Counted from the stretch's first letter, positions 17,700 to 26,111 are shown. The stretch: 64,000 nucleotides of DNA from JACMJL01 sp963791805 (GCA_963791805.1 CAWBTU010000003.1:806001-870000), one strand, 5' to 3'. The notes: generated from the letters alone by a model not told the origin. Translations and numbers: made by a program.

Positions 17700-18869
17700 A
17701 TGATGAGACCTATGAAGTTAGCAGGTCAAGAGTTATTATTCGGACAAGGATGTTTAGAACATTTAAAGACTCTAAAAGGAAATAAAGCAATTATTGTAAC
17801 TGGTGGATCCAGTATGAAAAAAAGTGGTATCTTACAAAAAGTTATAGATTATTTAAAAGAAGCAAATATCGAAAGTGAAGTATTTTCAGGAGTTGAACCA
17901 GATCCTCTATTTAGCACAGTTATAAATGGAGCTAATAAAATGAAGGAATATCAACCCGATATTATTATAGGACTTGGTGGTGGTTCTGCTATGGACGCAA
18001 CTAAGGCAATGTGGGTGTATTATGAAAATGAGGAATTAAAAACTTTACAGGATATATTACCGCCAAATGAATTTCCAAAGCTAAGAAAAAAAGCTTATTT
18101 AGTATGTATACCTTCAACAAGTGGAACAGCGAGTGAAGTAAGTAGGTCAATAGTAATAACAGAAGACGAAACGCATACTAAATTTGGAATAGGTAATATG
18201 GAAATGATGCCTGACATAGCAATTTGCGATCCAGTAGTAACAATGACAATGCCTGATAAAATTACAGCTGAGACTGGCATGGACGCATTAACCCACGCAT
18301 TAGAAGCATGGGTGTCGAAAAGATCTAATTATGTAAGTGATATTCTGTCACAAGCCGCAGTTAAAGATATAGTTCAATACTTACCCAAAGTAGTTGATGA
18401 TCGTGAAAATGTTGAATACAGAGAAAAAATGTTAAATGCGTCATTAACAGCTGGAATGGCATTTACAAATGTATCCTTAGGAATAGTACATTCAATGGCA
18501 CATACACTTGGAAGTTTATTTGGACTGGCACATGGACTGCTAAATGCAACACTCCTCCCATACGTCATTGAATTTAATAGTGATGATGAAGATGCAAAAA
18601 ATAAATATGAAAAATTAGTAACTAGTCTAAATAGAAACGATAATTTAGTTTATATAATTAGGCAATTAAATAAGAAATTAAATATTCCAGATTCGCTAAG
18701 TGAACTAATACCAGATGAGAAGGACTTTAATGAAAAAATGGAACTCATGATTGATATGGCAATAGCTGATGGATGCACAAAGACTAATCCGATAATTCCT
18801 AGTAGGGATGAACTAAGAAATCTATATTTACGTGCATACCATGGTGTAAAGGCAGGTCAGATGAGATGA
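17700..18869 (+). CDS. Iron-containing alcohol dehydrogenase
   Basis: A 389-residue group III alcohol dehydrogenase. The NAD(P) loop is GLGGGSAMDATK. The four metal ligands are in place: Asp195 and His199 (DALTHALEAW), His264 (IVHSMAH) and His278 (GLAHGL), matching FucO-type spacing. It interconverts an aldehyde and an alcohol with NAD(P)H. In this operon it may remove an aldehyde made by a downstream aldolase-like step (inference). It overlaps the next gene by 4 bp. Confidence 0.92.
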   Translation: MMRPMKLAGQELLFGQGCLEHLKTLKGNKAIIVTGGSSMKKSGILQKVIDYLKEANIESEVFSGVEPDPLFSTVINGANKMKEYQPDIIIGLGGGSAMDATKAMWVYYENEELKTLQDILPPNEFPKLRKKAYLVCIPSTSGTASEVSRSIVITEDETHTKFGIGNMEMMPDIAICDPVVTMTMPDKITAETGMDALTHALEAWVSKRSNYVSDILSQAAVKDIVQYLPKVVDDRENVEYREKMLNASLTAGMAFTNVSLGIVHSMAHTLGSLFGLAHGLLNATLLPYVIEFNSDDEDAKNKYEKLVTSLNRNDNLVYIIRQLNKKLNIPDSLSELIPDEKDFNEKMELMIDMAIADGCTKTNPIIPSRDELRNLYLRAYHGVKAGQMR

Positions 18870-19579
18870 AACTAATATGTTATTTGTCAAATGGATACCC
18901 TACTATAGACAGTAGTATAGAGATGGCAAAGGTTTATACTGATGCTGGATGCGATGCAATTGAAATAGACTTTCCTTCACACAATCCATATTTAGAGGGT
19001 GAGTTTATAGCTGGAAGGATGAAACAAGCTCTTATAAATTGTAATGATTATGAAAAATACATGGAAGGAATAGTAAAAGTAAAAAATGAAAACAAGAACA
19101 CCAATCTATTACTTCTAGCCTATGGTAACACAATAAAAGAAATAGGTGATGACAAGTTTATAAAGTTTTGCTTAGATAATAATATTAAAGATTTGATATT
19201 TGTAGGAGATGATACCGAATTACTGGGTAAACTATTGAAACATGATTTAAAAATATCATGTTATGTACAGTTTCATATGCCAGAAGAAGAATTAAATGCT
19301 GCAAAGAAATCTAATGGATTTGTATATTTGCAAGCTAAACCAATGACCAACAATATAAATGAGAAATACCCAACACTTAAAGATTGTATAGCTCATTTAA
19401 AGGAAATTGGAATTGATAGAGAGATATACTGTGGAGTCGGGATAAGGGATTCAGAAGATATTAGAATGGTAAAAGAATCAAATGCAGATGGTGTATTCGT
19501 TGGAAGCACAATTCTTAAATTGCATGAGGATATTCCAATGCTAAAAGAGGTTATACAAAACTTAAAGAGTGCTACTTAA
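18866..19579 (+). CDS. TrpA-like (tryptophan synthase alpha fold) protein without TrpB
   Basis: A 237-residue TIM barrel aligning with tryptophan synthase alpha, which is usually about 260 residues. Glu33 (DAIEIDFPSHNPYLEGE) matches the catalytic Glu49 of E. coli TrpA, but the catalytic Asp60 position is Glu44 and the surrounding GIPFSDP is DFPSHNP. The phosphate-binding ends GVGI (about 190-193) and GSTI (about 213-216) are kept. No trpB or other trp gene is nearby. It therefore probably acts on a phosphorylated substrate other than indole-glycerol phosphate, perhaps by retro-aldol cleavage (inference). It is translationally coupled to the alcohol dehydrogenase and is the last gene of the island. 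Confidence 0.8.
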   Translation: MKLICYLSNGYPTIDSSIEMAKVYTDAGCDAIEIDFPSHNPYLEGEFIAGRMKQALINCNDYEKYMEGIVKVKNENKNTNLLLLAYGNTIKEIGDDKFIKFCLDNNIKDLIFVGDDTELLGKLLKHDLKISCYVQFHMPEEELNAAKKSNGFVYLQAKPMTNNINEKYPTLKDCIAHLKEIGIDREIYCGVGIRDSEDIRMVKESNADGVFVGSTILKLHEDIPMLKEVIQNLKSAT

Positions 19580-19647
19580 AGCTCTAAAACCCATTGTACC
19601 CCCATTAGGTTTTTTAAAGTTAAAGAGAAGTAGCAAGTTCTATTTTA

Positions 19648-19685
19648 AAATTACTACAAGGTAGGTCTTTGTAGTAATTTTTTTT
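19648..19685 (+). terminator. Terminator at the end of the nucleoside island
   Basis: Perfect 12-bp stem AAATTACTACAA / TTGTAGTAATTT, 9-nt loop, then TTTTT. Confidence 0.85.
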
Positions 19686-19800
19686 GCTATCCACTCAAAA
19701 CTCGCTACGCTCTAACATTTCGTGGACTTAACGCAATTTAAAAATTACCCAGCCAAGTCTTTCTAAGTTCGCTCAGACAACCTCTACGCATAAAATATTA
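19684..19800. repeat. Repeat family 2, copy 1
   Basis: Near-identical to 26155-26275 over the stretch running from TTGCTATCCACTCAAAACTC through CATTTCGTGGACTTAACGCA to AAGTCTTTCTAAG. Contains the pair TCCAC / GTGGA. The left arm seen in copy 2 is missing here, where the terminator sits instead. The space 19580-20172 holds no gene. Confidence 0.75.
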
Positions 19801-19855
19801 AGTTGTTCTTTAGCGTTTATAATTAGTATATTAATTATCCTTATCTATCTTTGAA

Positions 19856-19955
19856 TTTGCCCAAGAAAACCCGGGACACCCTTCACCTTCGAAGGTTCAG
19901 CTAAAAAGAGAAGGGTGTCCTGCTCCTTCCAAGACAAAGATGAGCGATTAAAATA
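19856..19955. repeat. Repeat family 1 (hairpin repeat), copy a
   Basis: Starts TTTGCCCAAGAAAACCC. The arms GGACACCCTTC (19874-19884) and GAAGGGTGTCC (19910-19920) pair perfectly, and the palindrome CCTTCGAAGG lies in the loop. It ends in AAGACAAAG...GATTAAAATA. Confidence 0.85.
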
Positions 19956-19995
19956 TTTTAACAAAAGGAAAAGAAGATAAAAAGAAAACAAGATA

Positions 19996-20080
19996 AGAAG
20001 AAAACTCGGGACATCCCTCACCTTCGAAGGCTCCGCTATTAAGAGAGGGGTGTCCTGCCGCCTGCAGAAGACAAAGAGGT
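19996..20080. repeat. Repeat family 1, copy b
   Basis: AAAACTCGGGACATCCCTCA, loop with CCTTCGAAGG, right arm GAGAGGGGTGTCC, and tail TGCCGCCTGCAGAAGACAAA shared with other copies. Confidence 0.85.
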
Positions 20081-20112
20081 TTCACCCAAATAGCAAAATA
20101 TATAATTTAAAA

Positions 20113-20141
20113 TTCAAATGTACAAACAACTCTGATATAAT
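20113..20141 (+). promoter_or_regulatory. Promoter of thyA-folA
   Basis: -35-like TTCAAA, 17-bp spacer, perfect -10 TATAAT, 30 bp before the thyA ribosome site. Confidence 0.5.
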
Positions 20142-20172
20142 ATAACTAGTAATTTATAAAGGAGAATATAAA

Positions 20173-20964
20173 ATGAGTAAAGCAGATATTCAATATCATA
20201 AATTAATTGAAAATATTCTAAATGAAGGATACTACGATCAAAATAGAACTGGCATATCCACATATAAACTTCCTCATCAATTTATGCAGTTTGATTTAGA
20301 AAAAGAATTTCCTATAATAACTACAAAGTTTGTAGCTTTTAAAACTGCAGTGAAGGAGCTATTATGGATTTTTAAGGATCAGAGCAATGATGTAAAGCTG
20401 CTACAAGAGCAGAATGTACATATATGGGATGAATGGATGCTAGAGGATGGAACTATTGGAACGTCTTATGGATTTATAGTTGATAAATATAAGCAGATAG
20501 ATGAGTTAATAAACACTTTAAAAAACAATCCACAGGATCGTCGTATGATGATTAATCTTTGGCAAATTCCATATTTAAATACTGGTGCGCTCCATCCGTG
20601 TTGTTTTTTAACTATGTGGGATGTTACGGATGGAAGATTAAATTGTATGCTTGTTCAAAGATCTGGAGACGTTGGACTAGGTGTTCCTTTTAATACTAGC
20701 CAGTATGCAGTACTAGTACATTTAATAGCCCAAGTTGTTGGACTAAGACCTGGAATTTTCACTCATGTAATAAACAATGCTCATATATACGAAAATCATG
20801 TGGAGGCATTAAAACTTCAAGCTACTAGAATTGAAAAGGCTTATGATGCCCCTAAACTATGGATAAATCCAGAAATTAAAAACTTCTATGACTTTACACC
20901 AGAGGATATAAAACTAGTTGATTATAAGTATCATGATAAGATTGAAATGGAGGTAGCAATATAA
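20173..20964 (+). CDS. thyA: Thymidylate synthase
   Basis: This 263-residue enzyme methylates dUMP to dTMP using methylene-tetrahydrofolate. The catalytic Cys143 lies in LHPCCFLTMWD, the phosphate-binding Arg motif is NRTGIST, and QRSGDVGLGVPFN and HIYENHVE are the dUMP/folate regions. The length is normal. Its stop codon shares a base with the start of folA, giving tight coupling with the enzyme that regenerates its folate cofactor. The start follows AAAGGAG. Confidence 0.96.
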   Translation: MSKADIQYHKLIENILNEGYYDQNRTGISTYKLPHQFMQFDLEKEFPIITTKFVAFKTAVKELLWIFKDQSNDVKLLQEQNVHIWDEWMLEDGTIGTSYGFIVDKYKQIDELINTLKNNPQDRRMMINLWQIPYLNTGALHPCCFLTMWDVTDGRLNCMLVQRSGDVGLGVPFNTSQYAVLVHLIAQVVGLRPGIFTHVINNAHIYENHVEALKLQATRIEKAYDAPKLWINPEIKNFYDFTPEDIKLVDYKYHDKIEMEVAI

Positions 20965-21449
20965 TGCTTTCTATTATAGTAGCTGTTGCAAATAATAATG
21001 TAATAGGAAAAGATAACAAACTATTATGGCGACTATCCAATGATTTAAAACGGTTTAAAGGAATAACTTCAGGACATACAATTATAATGGGAAGAAAAAC
21101 TTTTCAGTCACTGCCAGGCATGCTTCCGAACAGAGAGCACATTATCTTGACAAAAGATGAAAATTTTAATGCTCCTGGTGCAATAGTTGTTCACTCCATT
21201 GAAGAATTAATTTCATCTTTGGATAATAAAAAAGAGTACTTTATCATTGGTGGTGGAGAAATATACAAAGCACTATTTGAATATGCTGACAAAATATATC
21301 TTACACAAGTAGAACAAGAATTTGAAGGAGATGCTTTTTTCCCAGAAATAGACTATAGCAAGTGGAACATTGTATCTAAAGAAGCGGGAATTGTAGATGA
21401 GAAAAATTCAATTATGCATACTTTCATTAATCTAGAAAGAGTTAAATAA
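20964..21449 (+). CDS. folA: Dihydrofolate reductase
   Basis: A 161-residue enzyme with the typical start MLSIIVAVANNNVIGKDNKL, then WRLSNDLKRFK, GRKTFQSLPGMLPNR and the NADPH loop IIGGGEIYKAL. It reduces dihydrofolate, made by ThyA, to tetrahydrofolate. The normal length and overlap with thyA indicate one transcript. Confidence 0.96.
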   Translation: MLSIIVAVANNNVIGKDNKLLWRLSNDLKRFKGITSGHTIIMGRKTFQSLPGMLPNREHIILTKDENFNAPGAIVVHSIEELISSLDNKKEYFIIGGGEIYKALFEYADKIYLTQVEQEFEGDAFFPEIDYSKWNIVSKEAGIVDEKNSIMHTFINLERVK

Positions 21450-21471
21450 GAGTTGAATTATCTTTAAAATA

Positions 21472-21574
21472 AATTGCACTATATAACTCGGGACATTCTT
21501 CATCTTCGAAGCCCCTCTATAAAACAGAAGAGTGTCCCGCCGCCTGCACAAGACCAAAATGAAGGATTAAGATA
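21472..21574. repeat. Repeat family 1, copy c
   Basis: Arms GGGACATTCTTC (21490-21501) and GAAGAGTGTCCC (21527-21538), with one T/G pair; tail CCGCCTGCACAAGACC and GAAGGATTAAGATA. It lies directly after folA. Confidence 0.85.
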
Positions 21575-21595
21575 CTATTTAATATTACAAATATT

Positions 21596-21669
21596 AGAGC
21601 ACGGATGCCCTAGATTACCAAGCCTAAGTATTAAAATAGGATATCCTACACCTGCATAAGACAAGAATG
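21596..21669. repeat. Repeat family 1, copy d (degenerate)
   Basis: CACGGATGCCCTAGATTACC, then AGGATATCCTACACCTGCAT and AAGACAAGAATG align with the other copies but the arms no longer pair well. It ends about 20 bp before the dnaX start. Confidence 0.55.
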
Positions 21670-21690
21670 TAAATAATCGAGGTGAAAGAA

Positions 21691-23310
21691 ATGGCTTATA
21701 CTGCACTATATAGAGAATGGAGACCGCATTCTTTTGAGGAAGTGGTTGGACAGAAACAGGTAACTGTAACACTAAAAAACCAAATAAAAAGTAATAGAAT
21801 AGCTCATGCTTATTTATTGTGTGGAACAAGAGGAACAGGAAAAACTACTATTGCAAAGATTTTATCTAAAGCTGTAAACTGTCTTGATTTGCAGGACGGA
21901 GAACCTTGTAATCAGTGTTCGATGTGCACAAAAATCAATGCGGGTACTTCAATGGATGTAGTTGAGATGGATGCTGCTTCTCATAGAGGAATAGATAAAA
22001 TGAGGGACATAATTGAAGATGTTCAATACCCGCCTACAGAAGGAAAATATAAGGTTTATATAATAGATGAGGTTCACATGCTTACTATGGAGGCAGTTAA
22101 TGCCTTTTTGAAGACACTTGAAGAACCACCTAAAAACGTTATCTTTATCCTTGCAACTACGGACCCACAAAGGCTCCCTATTACGATTCTTTCAAGGTGC
22201 CAACGATTCAACTTTACACGTATAAGAAATGATGAAATATATGAACGGTTATTGAAAATAGTAAATAAACAAGGAGTTTATGCTGATGATAGTAGTCTGA
22301 GCCTTATAAGCAGAATGTGTGACGGAGCTATGAGAGATGCACTAAGTATACTAGATCAAGCTATATCTATGGGTGGCGGAAGAGTTGAATATGAACAAGT
22401 CATAGAGATGCTTGGACTAGTTACAAATGATAACCTTCTCAAGCTTGGTGATGCTATTATTGAGAAAAATGTAGAGAAATCTATGAAACTTGTTGAAGAC
22501 ATAGTTTTTTCAGGAAAAGATGTTTATACATTAATTAAAGATATGGTTACACATATGAGAAATTTGCTTATGGTTAAAGTAAGCAATAACCCTGAGGAAG
22601 TAATTGATATGTCAAAGGAAAATATAGACTTATTAAGGAAACAGGCTGAGAAAACGGGTACAGAGGAAATTATGAGGGGCATGAGAATTCTTCAAGAAGC
22701 TGAGGAACAATCAAAGTGGAGCAAACAGAGTAGAATTTACTTAGAACTTGGTGTAATTAAAATGTGCAAAGTAGAATATGATACTTCCAAAGAAGTTTTA
22801 TTATCTAGAATTAATAAATTAGAAAAGCTAATCAAAGAAGGTCAAATAGTTAATAGCTCGGAACGAGTTATTACTAAGGAAGATATTAAGTCAATTCCAA
22901 AAGTTAATGCAGTAAAGAAAAAAGAAGTTGTTGTACCTGAAGAAGAGGAAAACTTTGAATCTACACTAACACTTGAAAAAGTTAAAAAGTCTTGGAGAGA
23001 TATAATGGATATTCTCAAAGCGAGAAGGAAAATGAGTTTGTATGCAAGTATAACGACAGGGGAAGCTATTGACTGCAAAAATGGGGTAATACAGATAAAT
23101 TTTTCTGAGCAGTATTCTTTTAGTAAAAAAAGGCTAGATAAGGATGATTTAAGACGCGAGATAGAGGAGATATTTTCCGAGGTTTTAAGAGAGAAAGTTA
23201 GAATTAAGTTTACTGTGGATAAAAAAGAAGAAAAAGATAGTGAAGTAGATAAAGAAAGAATGTTAATTGAAACTTTTGGTGAAGAATTAGTTGAAATTTT
23301 AGATGAATAA
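21691..23310 (+). CDS. dnaX: DNA polymerase III subunit gamma/tau
   Basis: A 539-residue clamp-loader ATPase. It has Walker A GTRGTGKTT, a zinc module (CLDLQDGEPCNQCSMC), the DEVHML Walker B and the SRC motif LSRCQRF. The conserved AAA+ core covers about 1-360 and a variable tau-like tail follows. It loads the sliding clamp onto DNA. The ATG at 21691 is preferred, with GAGGTG six bases upstream. It heads the standard dnaX-ybaB-recR cluster. Confidence 0.96.
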   Translation: MAYTALYREWRPHSFEEVVGQKQVTVTLKNQIKSNRIAHAYLLCGTRGTGKTTIAKILSKAVNCLDLQDGEPCNQCSMCTKINAGTSMDVVEMDAASHRGIDKMRDIIEDVQYPPTEGKYKVYIIDEVHMLTMEAVNAFLKTLEEPPKNVIFILATTDPQRLPITILSRCQRFNFTRIRNDEIYERLLKIVNKQGVYADDSSLSLISRMCDGAMRDALSILDQAISMGGGRVEYEQVIEMLGLVTNDNLLKLGDAIIEKNVEKSMKLVEDIVFSGKDVYTLIKDMVTHMRNLLMVKVSNNPEEVIDMSKENIDLLRKQAEKTGTEEIMRGMRILQEAEEQSKWSKQSRIYLELGVIKMCKVEYDTSKEVLLSRINKLEKLIKEGQIVNSSERVITKEDIKSIPKVNAVKKKEVVVPEEEENFESTLTLEKVKKSWRDIMDILKARRKMSLYASITTGEAIDCKNGVIQINFSEQYSFSKKRLDKDDLRREIEEIFSEVLREKVRIKFTVDKKEEKDSEVDKERMLIETFGEELVEILDE

Positions 23311-23487
23311 AACCAGTTCAAGCTAATTTATTCTAGATACCCAAGATAATATGTAAAAAATTATTAATTTAGTGTATAATATTTTTTAGAACATTAGGGG
23401 ATCATCAAAACAGTATACTCACTAGGATAGACTTGTTTATTTTTATTTTAGATCCCTAGATTATTAGATGAAAGGAAGAATGTAATT

Positions 23488-23829
23488 ATGGCAAAGGGTG
23501 GATTCCCAGGAATGGGTGGAGGAAATATGAATAATCTCTTAAAGCAGGCACAAAAGATGCAGCAGCAAATGGAGGATATGCAAAAGGAGATGGAAACTAA
23601 AGTATATTCAGCTTCAGCAGGTGGCGGAGCAGTAGAAGCTTCTGTAAATGGTAAGAAGCAAATAATAGATATAAAGATTAAACCTGAAGTTGTTGATCCA
23701 GAGGATGTGGAAATGCTTCAAGATTTAATTATAAGTGCACTTAATGAAGCATTTAAAAAGGCAGATGCAGAATCTGACAGTGAAATGAAGAAATTAACAG
23801 GCGGAATGAATATGCCAGGACTATTCTAA
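23488..23829 (+). CDS. YbaB/EbfC nucleoid-associated protein
   Basis: A 113-residue DNA-binding dimer with a Met/Gln-rich N-terminal helix (NNLLKQAQKMQQQMEDMQKE) and the family core ASAGGGAVEASVNGKKQI and VDPEDVEMLQDLI. It is found between dnaX and recR in most Firmicutes. In the 177-bp space before it, AGGGGATC (about 23395) and GATCCCT (about 23453) could pair across 50 bases. Confidence 0.95.
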   Translation: MAKGGFPGMGGGNMNNLLKQAQKMQQQMEDMQKEMETKVYSASAGGGAVEASVNGKKQIIDIKIKPEVVDPEDVEMLQDLIISALNEAFKKADAESDSEMKKLTGGMNMPGLF

Positions 23830-23844
23830 ACGAGGTGAATTTAA

Positions 23845-24441
23845 TTGGATTTTTATCCTGTTGCTATTGAAAAGCTAATTGAGGAGTTTGCAAAACTTCC
23901 TGGCATTGGAAATAAAACTGCGCAAAGATTGACTTTGCATGTTTTAAATCTACCAGAAAATGAAGTGAAAGAATTTGCTAGAGCTTTAGTTAGTGCTAGA
24001 GGAACTATTAAATATTGTTCTATATGTGGTAATTATACAGAATCAGATCCTTGTCCAATTTGTAGCAATCCAAGTCGAGACAAGAGTACTATATGCGTGA
24101 TTGAGGAACCTAAGGATATTATGTACATCGAACGTGTAAGAGAATACAATGGTACCTATCATGTACTGCATGGAACCATATCACCAATGGCAGGCAGGGG
24201 ACCAAATGACATAAACTTGAAGGAACTCATTTCTAGAATGAGTGGAGAAGTTAGTGAAGTTATTGTTGCTACGAATCCTAATGTTGAAGGAGAGGCAACA
24301 GCAATGTATATTTCAAGAATTTTAAAGCCACTTGGAGTTAAAGTAACCAGAATAGCTCATGGAATACCTGTAGGGGGAGACCTTGAGTATGCAGATGAAG
24401 TTACTTTATCTAAAGCTTTAGAGGGCAGAAGAGAAATTTAA
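23845..24441 (+). CDS. recR: Recombination protein RecR
   Basis: A 198-residue protein with the N-terminal helix-hairpin-helix (LPGIGNKTAQR), a C4 zinc finger (CSICGNYTESDPCPICSN), the Toprim motif ICVIEEPKDI and the Walker-B-like NPNVEGEATA. It works with RecF/RecO in single-strand gap repair. It starts with TTG after GAGGTG. Length is normal. Confidence 0.97.
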   Translation: MDFYPVAIEKLIEEFAKLPGIGNKTAQRLTLHVLNLPENEVKEFARALVSARGTIKYCSICGNYTESDPCPICSNPSRDKSTICVIEEPKDIMYIERVREYNGTYHVLHGTISPMAGRGPNDINLKELISRMSGEVSEVIVATNPNVEGEATAMYISRILKPLGVKVTRIAHGIPVGGDLEYADEVTLSKALEGRREI

Positions 24442-24450
24442 TGAATAAAA

Positions 24451-24501
24451 TCCCATTATATGTAAATAGTAATAAGTATACATATAATGGGAGGTTTTTT
24501 T
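24451..24501 (+). terminator. Hairpin after recR that also covers the next ribosome site
   Basis: Perfect 14-bp stem TCCCATTATATGTA / TACATATAATGGGA, followed by GGTTTTTTT and then the ATG at 24502. The 3' arm contains part of the GGGAGG ribosome site of the next gene. Confidence 0.75.
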
Positions 24502-24774
24502 ATGAATAAAAAAAATATCGTGGAAAGTATCAGTAAGTCAATTAATCTATCCAATGAAGACAAAGAGATTATTAAAGAAATAGAAAAGGCCAAGCAAGAA
24601 TGGGAAGATGCAGCTCAATTTTTTGAGTTCGTTAACGAGCCTGAAATGGTAGATTACGCAATTTACCTTCAGCAGGCAGCTTGTGTAAAGTACATGCATC
24701 TTTTAAAACAAGCTAAAGAGAAAGAAATAACCATATCATATTATAGGAAAATGAAAGAATTGGGCATGAGGTAA
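24502..24774 (+). CDS. YaaL-like DUF2508 family protein
   Basis: A 90-residue acidic, helical protein typical of the small gene after recR in Bacillus and Clostridium (EIEKAKQEWEDAAQFFEFVN, VDYAIYLQQAACVKYMHLLK). Function is not known; neighbours suggest a link to sporulation or DNA repair loci. The ATG lies at 24502, with GGGAGG before it and a T run between. Confidence 0.88.
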   Translation: MNKKNIVESISKSINLSNEDKEIIKEIEKAKQEWEDAAQFFEFVNEPEMVDYAIYLQQAACVKYMHLLKQAKEKEITISYYRKMKELGMR

Positions 24775-24871
24775 TTTAGAATTACTGCTCCATTCAAGAA
24801 CAAAAGGTGACCAAGCTCAGGAAGTAATTATTAATTGCTTTAGAGAAGGATAATAAAAGGAGCTGTTATTT

Positions 24872-25984
24872 ATGGAAGAAAAAGTTTTTTGGATTGACTT
24901 TGATACTATGGAAAATTTCATGGTAGATGTGTTTAAAGGAGTTGGAGTTCCTGAAGCTGATGCTAAGGTTTGTGCTGAAGTGTTAATTACATCAGATAAA
25001 CGAGGCATAGATTCACATGGTATAGGAAGATTAAAGCCAATATACTACGATAGAATAAAAGAAGGAATACAAAATACTGTTACAGAATTTGAAATTGTTA
25101 GAGAAACACCTACCACTGCAGTTATAGATGGTCATGATGGAATGGGCCATGTTATTGGCAAGCGAGCTATGCAGATGGCAATAGATAAAGCTAAAAAATT
25201 TGGTATGGGAATGGTTGCGGTTAGAAATTCAACGCATTATGGTATAGCGGGATATTATTCTTTAATGGCAGTTGAACAAGGCATGATTGGTATGACAGGA
25301 ACAAATGCAAGACCTTCTATAGCACCAACTTTTGGAGTTGAAAACATGTTAGGCACAAACCCTCTAACCTTTGGAATACCTACAGATGAGGAGTTTCCTT
25401 TTGTGCTTGATTGCGCAACTTCTATAACCCAAAGAGGTAAAATAGAAGTGTATGATAGAATGGGTAAAGATCTTCCAGAAGGTTGGGTTATTGATGCAAA
25501 TGGAAACACAAGAACAGATACTCACGAAGTTCTCTTAGATTTAGTTAGAGGAAAAGCAGCTTTAGCACCTCTTGGCGGTATTGGAGAAGAAACTGGAGGC
25601 TATAAAGGTTATGGATATGCAACTGTTGTAGAAATATTATCTGCGGCGCTTCAAGGAGGAGCTTTCTTAAAAGGATTGTTAGGCTTTAATGAAGACGGAA
25701 GTAAAAGTCCATATCATTTAGGACATTTCTTTATGGCTATAGATATCAATGCGTTTACTGAAGTAGAAAGCTTTAAAAAGACTTCTGGAGATATACTAAG
25801 AGATCTTAGAGCATCTAAAAAAGCACCAGGACAAGAGAAAATATATACAGCTGGTGAAAAAGAATATGAAGCATGGCTTTATAGAAAAGATAAGGGAGTT
25901 CCTGTTAATGAGGCGCTTCAAAAGGATATGATTACTTTAAAGAAGGAATTAGGACTAGATCAATACAAGTTCGATTTCGAATAG
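24872..25984 (+). CDS. Type-2 malate/L-lactate dehydrogenase (Ldh2/YlbC family)
   Basis: A 370-residue NAD(P)-dependent oxidoreductase of the fold that is unrelated to classic LDH. Conserved motifs include RGIDSHGIGRL (with the catalytic His), VAVRNSTHYGIAGYYS, LGTNPLTFGIP, and GYKGYGYATVVEILSAAL. Members act on malate, lactate, ureidoglycolate or similar 2-hydroxyacids; this sequence does not reveal which. It has an AAAGGAG site and seems monocistronic. Confidence 0.9.
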   Translation: MEEKVFWIDFDTMENFMVDVFKGVGVPEADAKVCAEVLITSDKRGIDSHGIGRLKPIYYDRIKEGIQNTVTEFEIVRETPTTAVIDGHDGMGHVIGKRAMQMAIDKAKKFGMGMVAVRNSTHYGIAGYYSLMAVEQGMIGMTGTNARPSIAPTFGVENMLGTNPLTFGIPTDEEFPFVLDCATSITQRGKIEVYDRMGKDLPEGWVIDANGNTRTDTHEVLLDLVRGKAALAPLGGIGEETGGYKGYGYATVVEILSAALQGGAFLKGLLGFNEDGSKSPYHLGHFFMAIDINAFTEVESFKKTSGDILRDLRASKKAPGQEKIYTAGEKEYEAWLYRKDKGVPVNEALQKDMITLKKELGLDQYKFDFE

Positions 25985-25990
25985 TATAAC

Positions 25991-26070
25991 ATTGGATTAA
26001 GATAACCCGGACACCCCAAAGCTTCGGCGGAAAGCTAATAAGAGAGGGGTGTCCTGCTCTCTTATAATAA
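25991..26070. repeat. Repeat family 1, copy e
   Basis: GGACACCCC (26009-26017) pairs with GGGGTGTCC (26046-26054). The inner loop differs from other copies (GCTTCGGCGG instead of CCTTCGAAGG). Confidence 0.8.
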
Positions 26071-26111
26071 AAATAAATACAAAGTAAAAGCATAATATTT
26101 TATATTCAGAG

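Noticed and set aside
18866..19579. Part of a tryptophan biosynthesis operon
   Set aside because: No trpB or other trp gene is adjacent, key residues differ, and it is coupled to nucleoside catabolic genes.
21474..21659. 61-codon plus-strand open frame between folA and dnaX
   Set aside because: It runs through two copies of the hairpin repeat, has no ribosome site and no protein-like composition.
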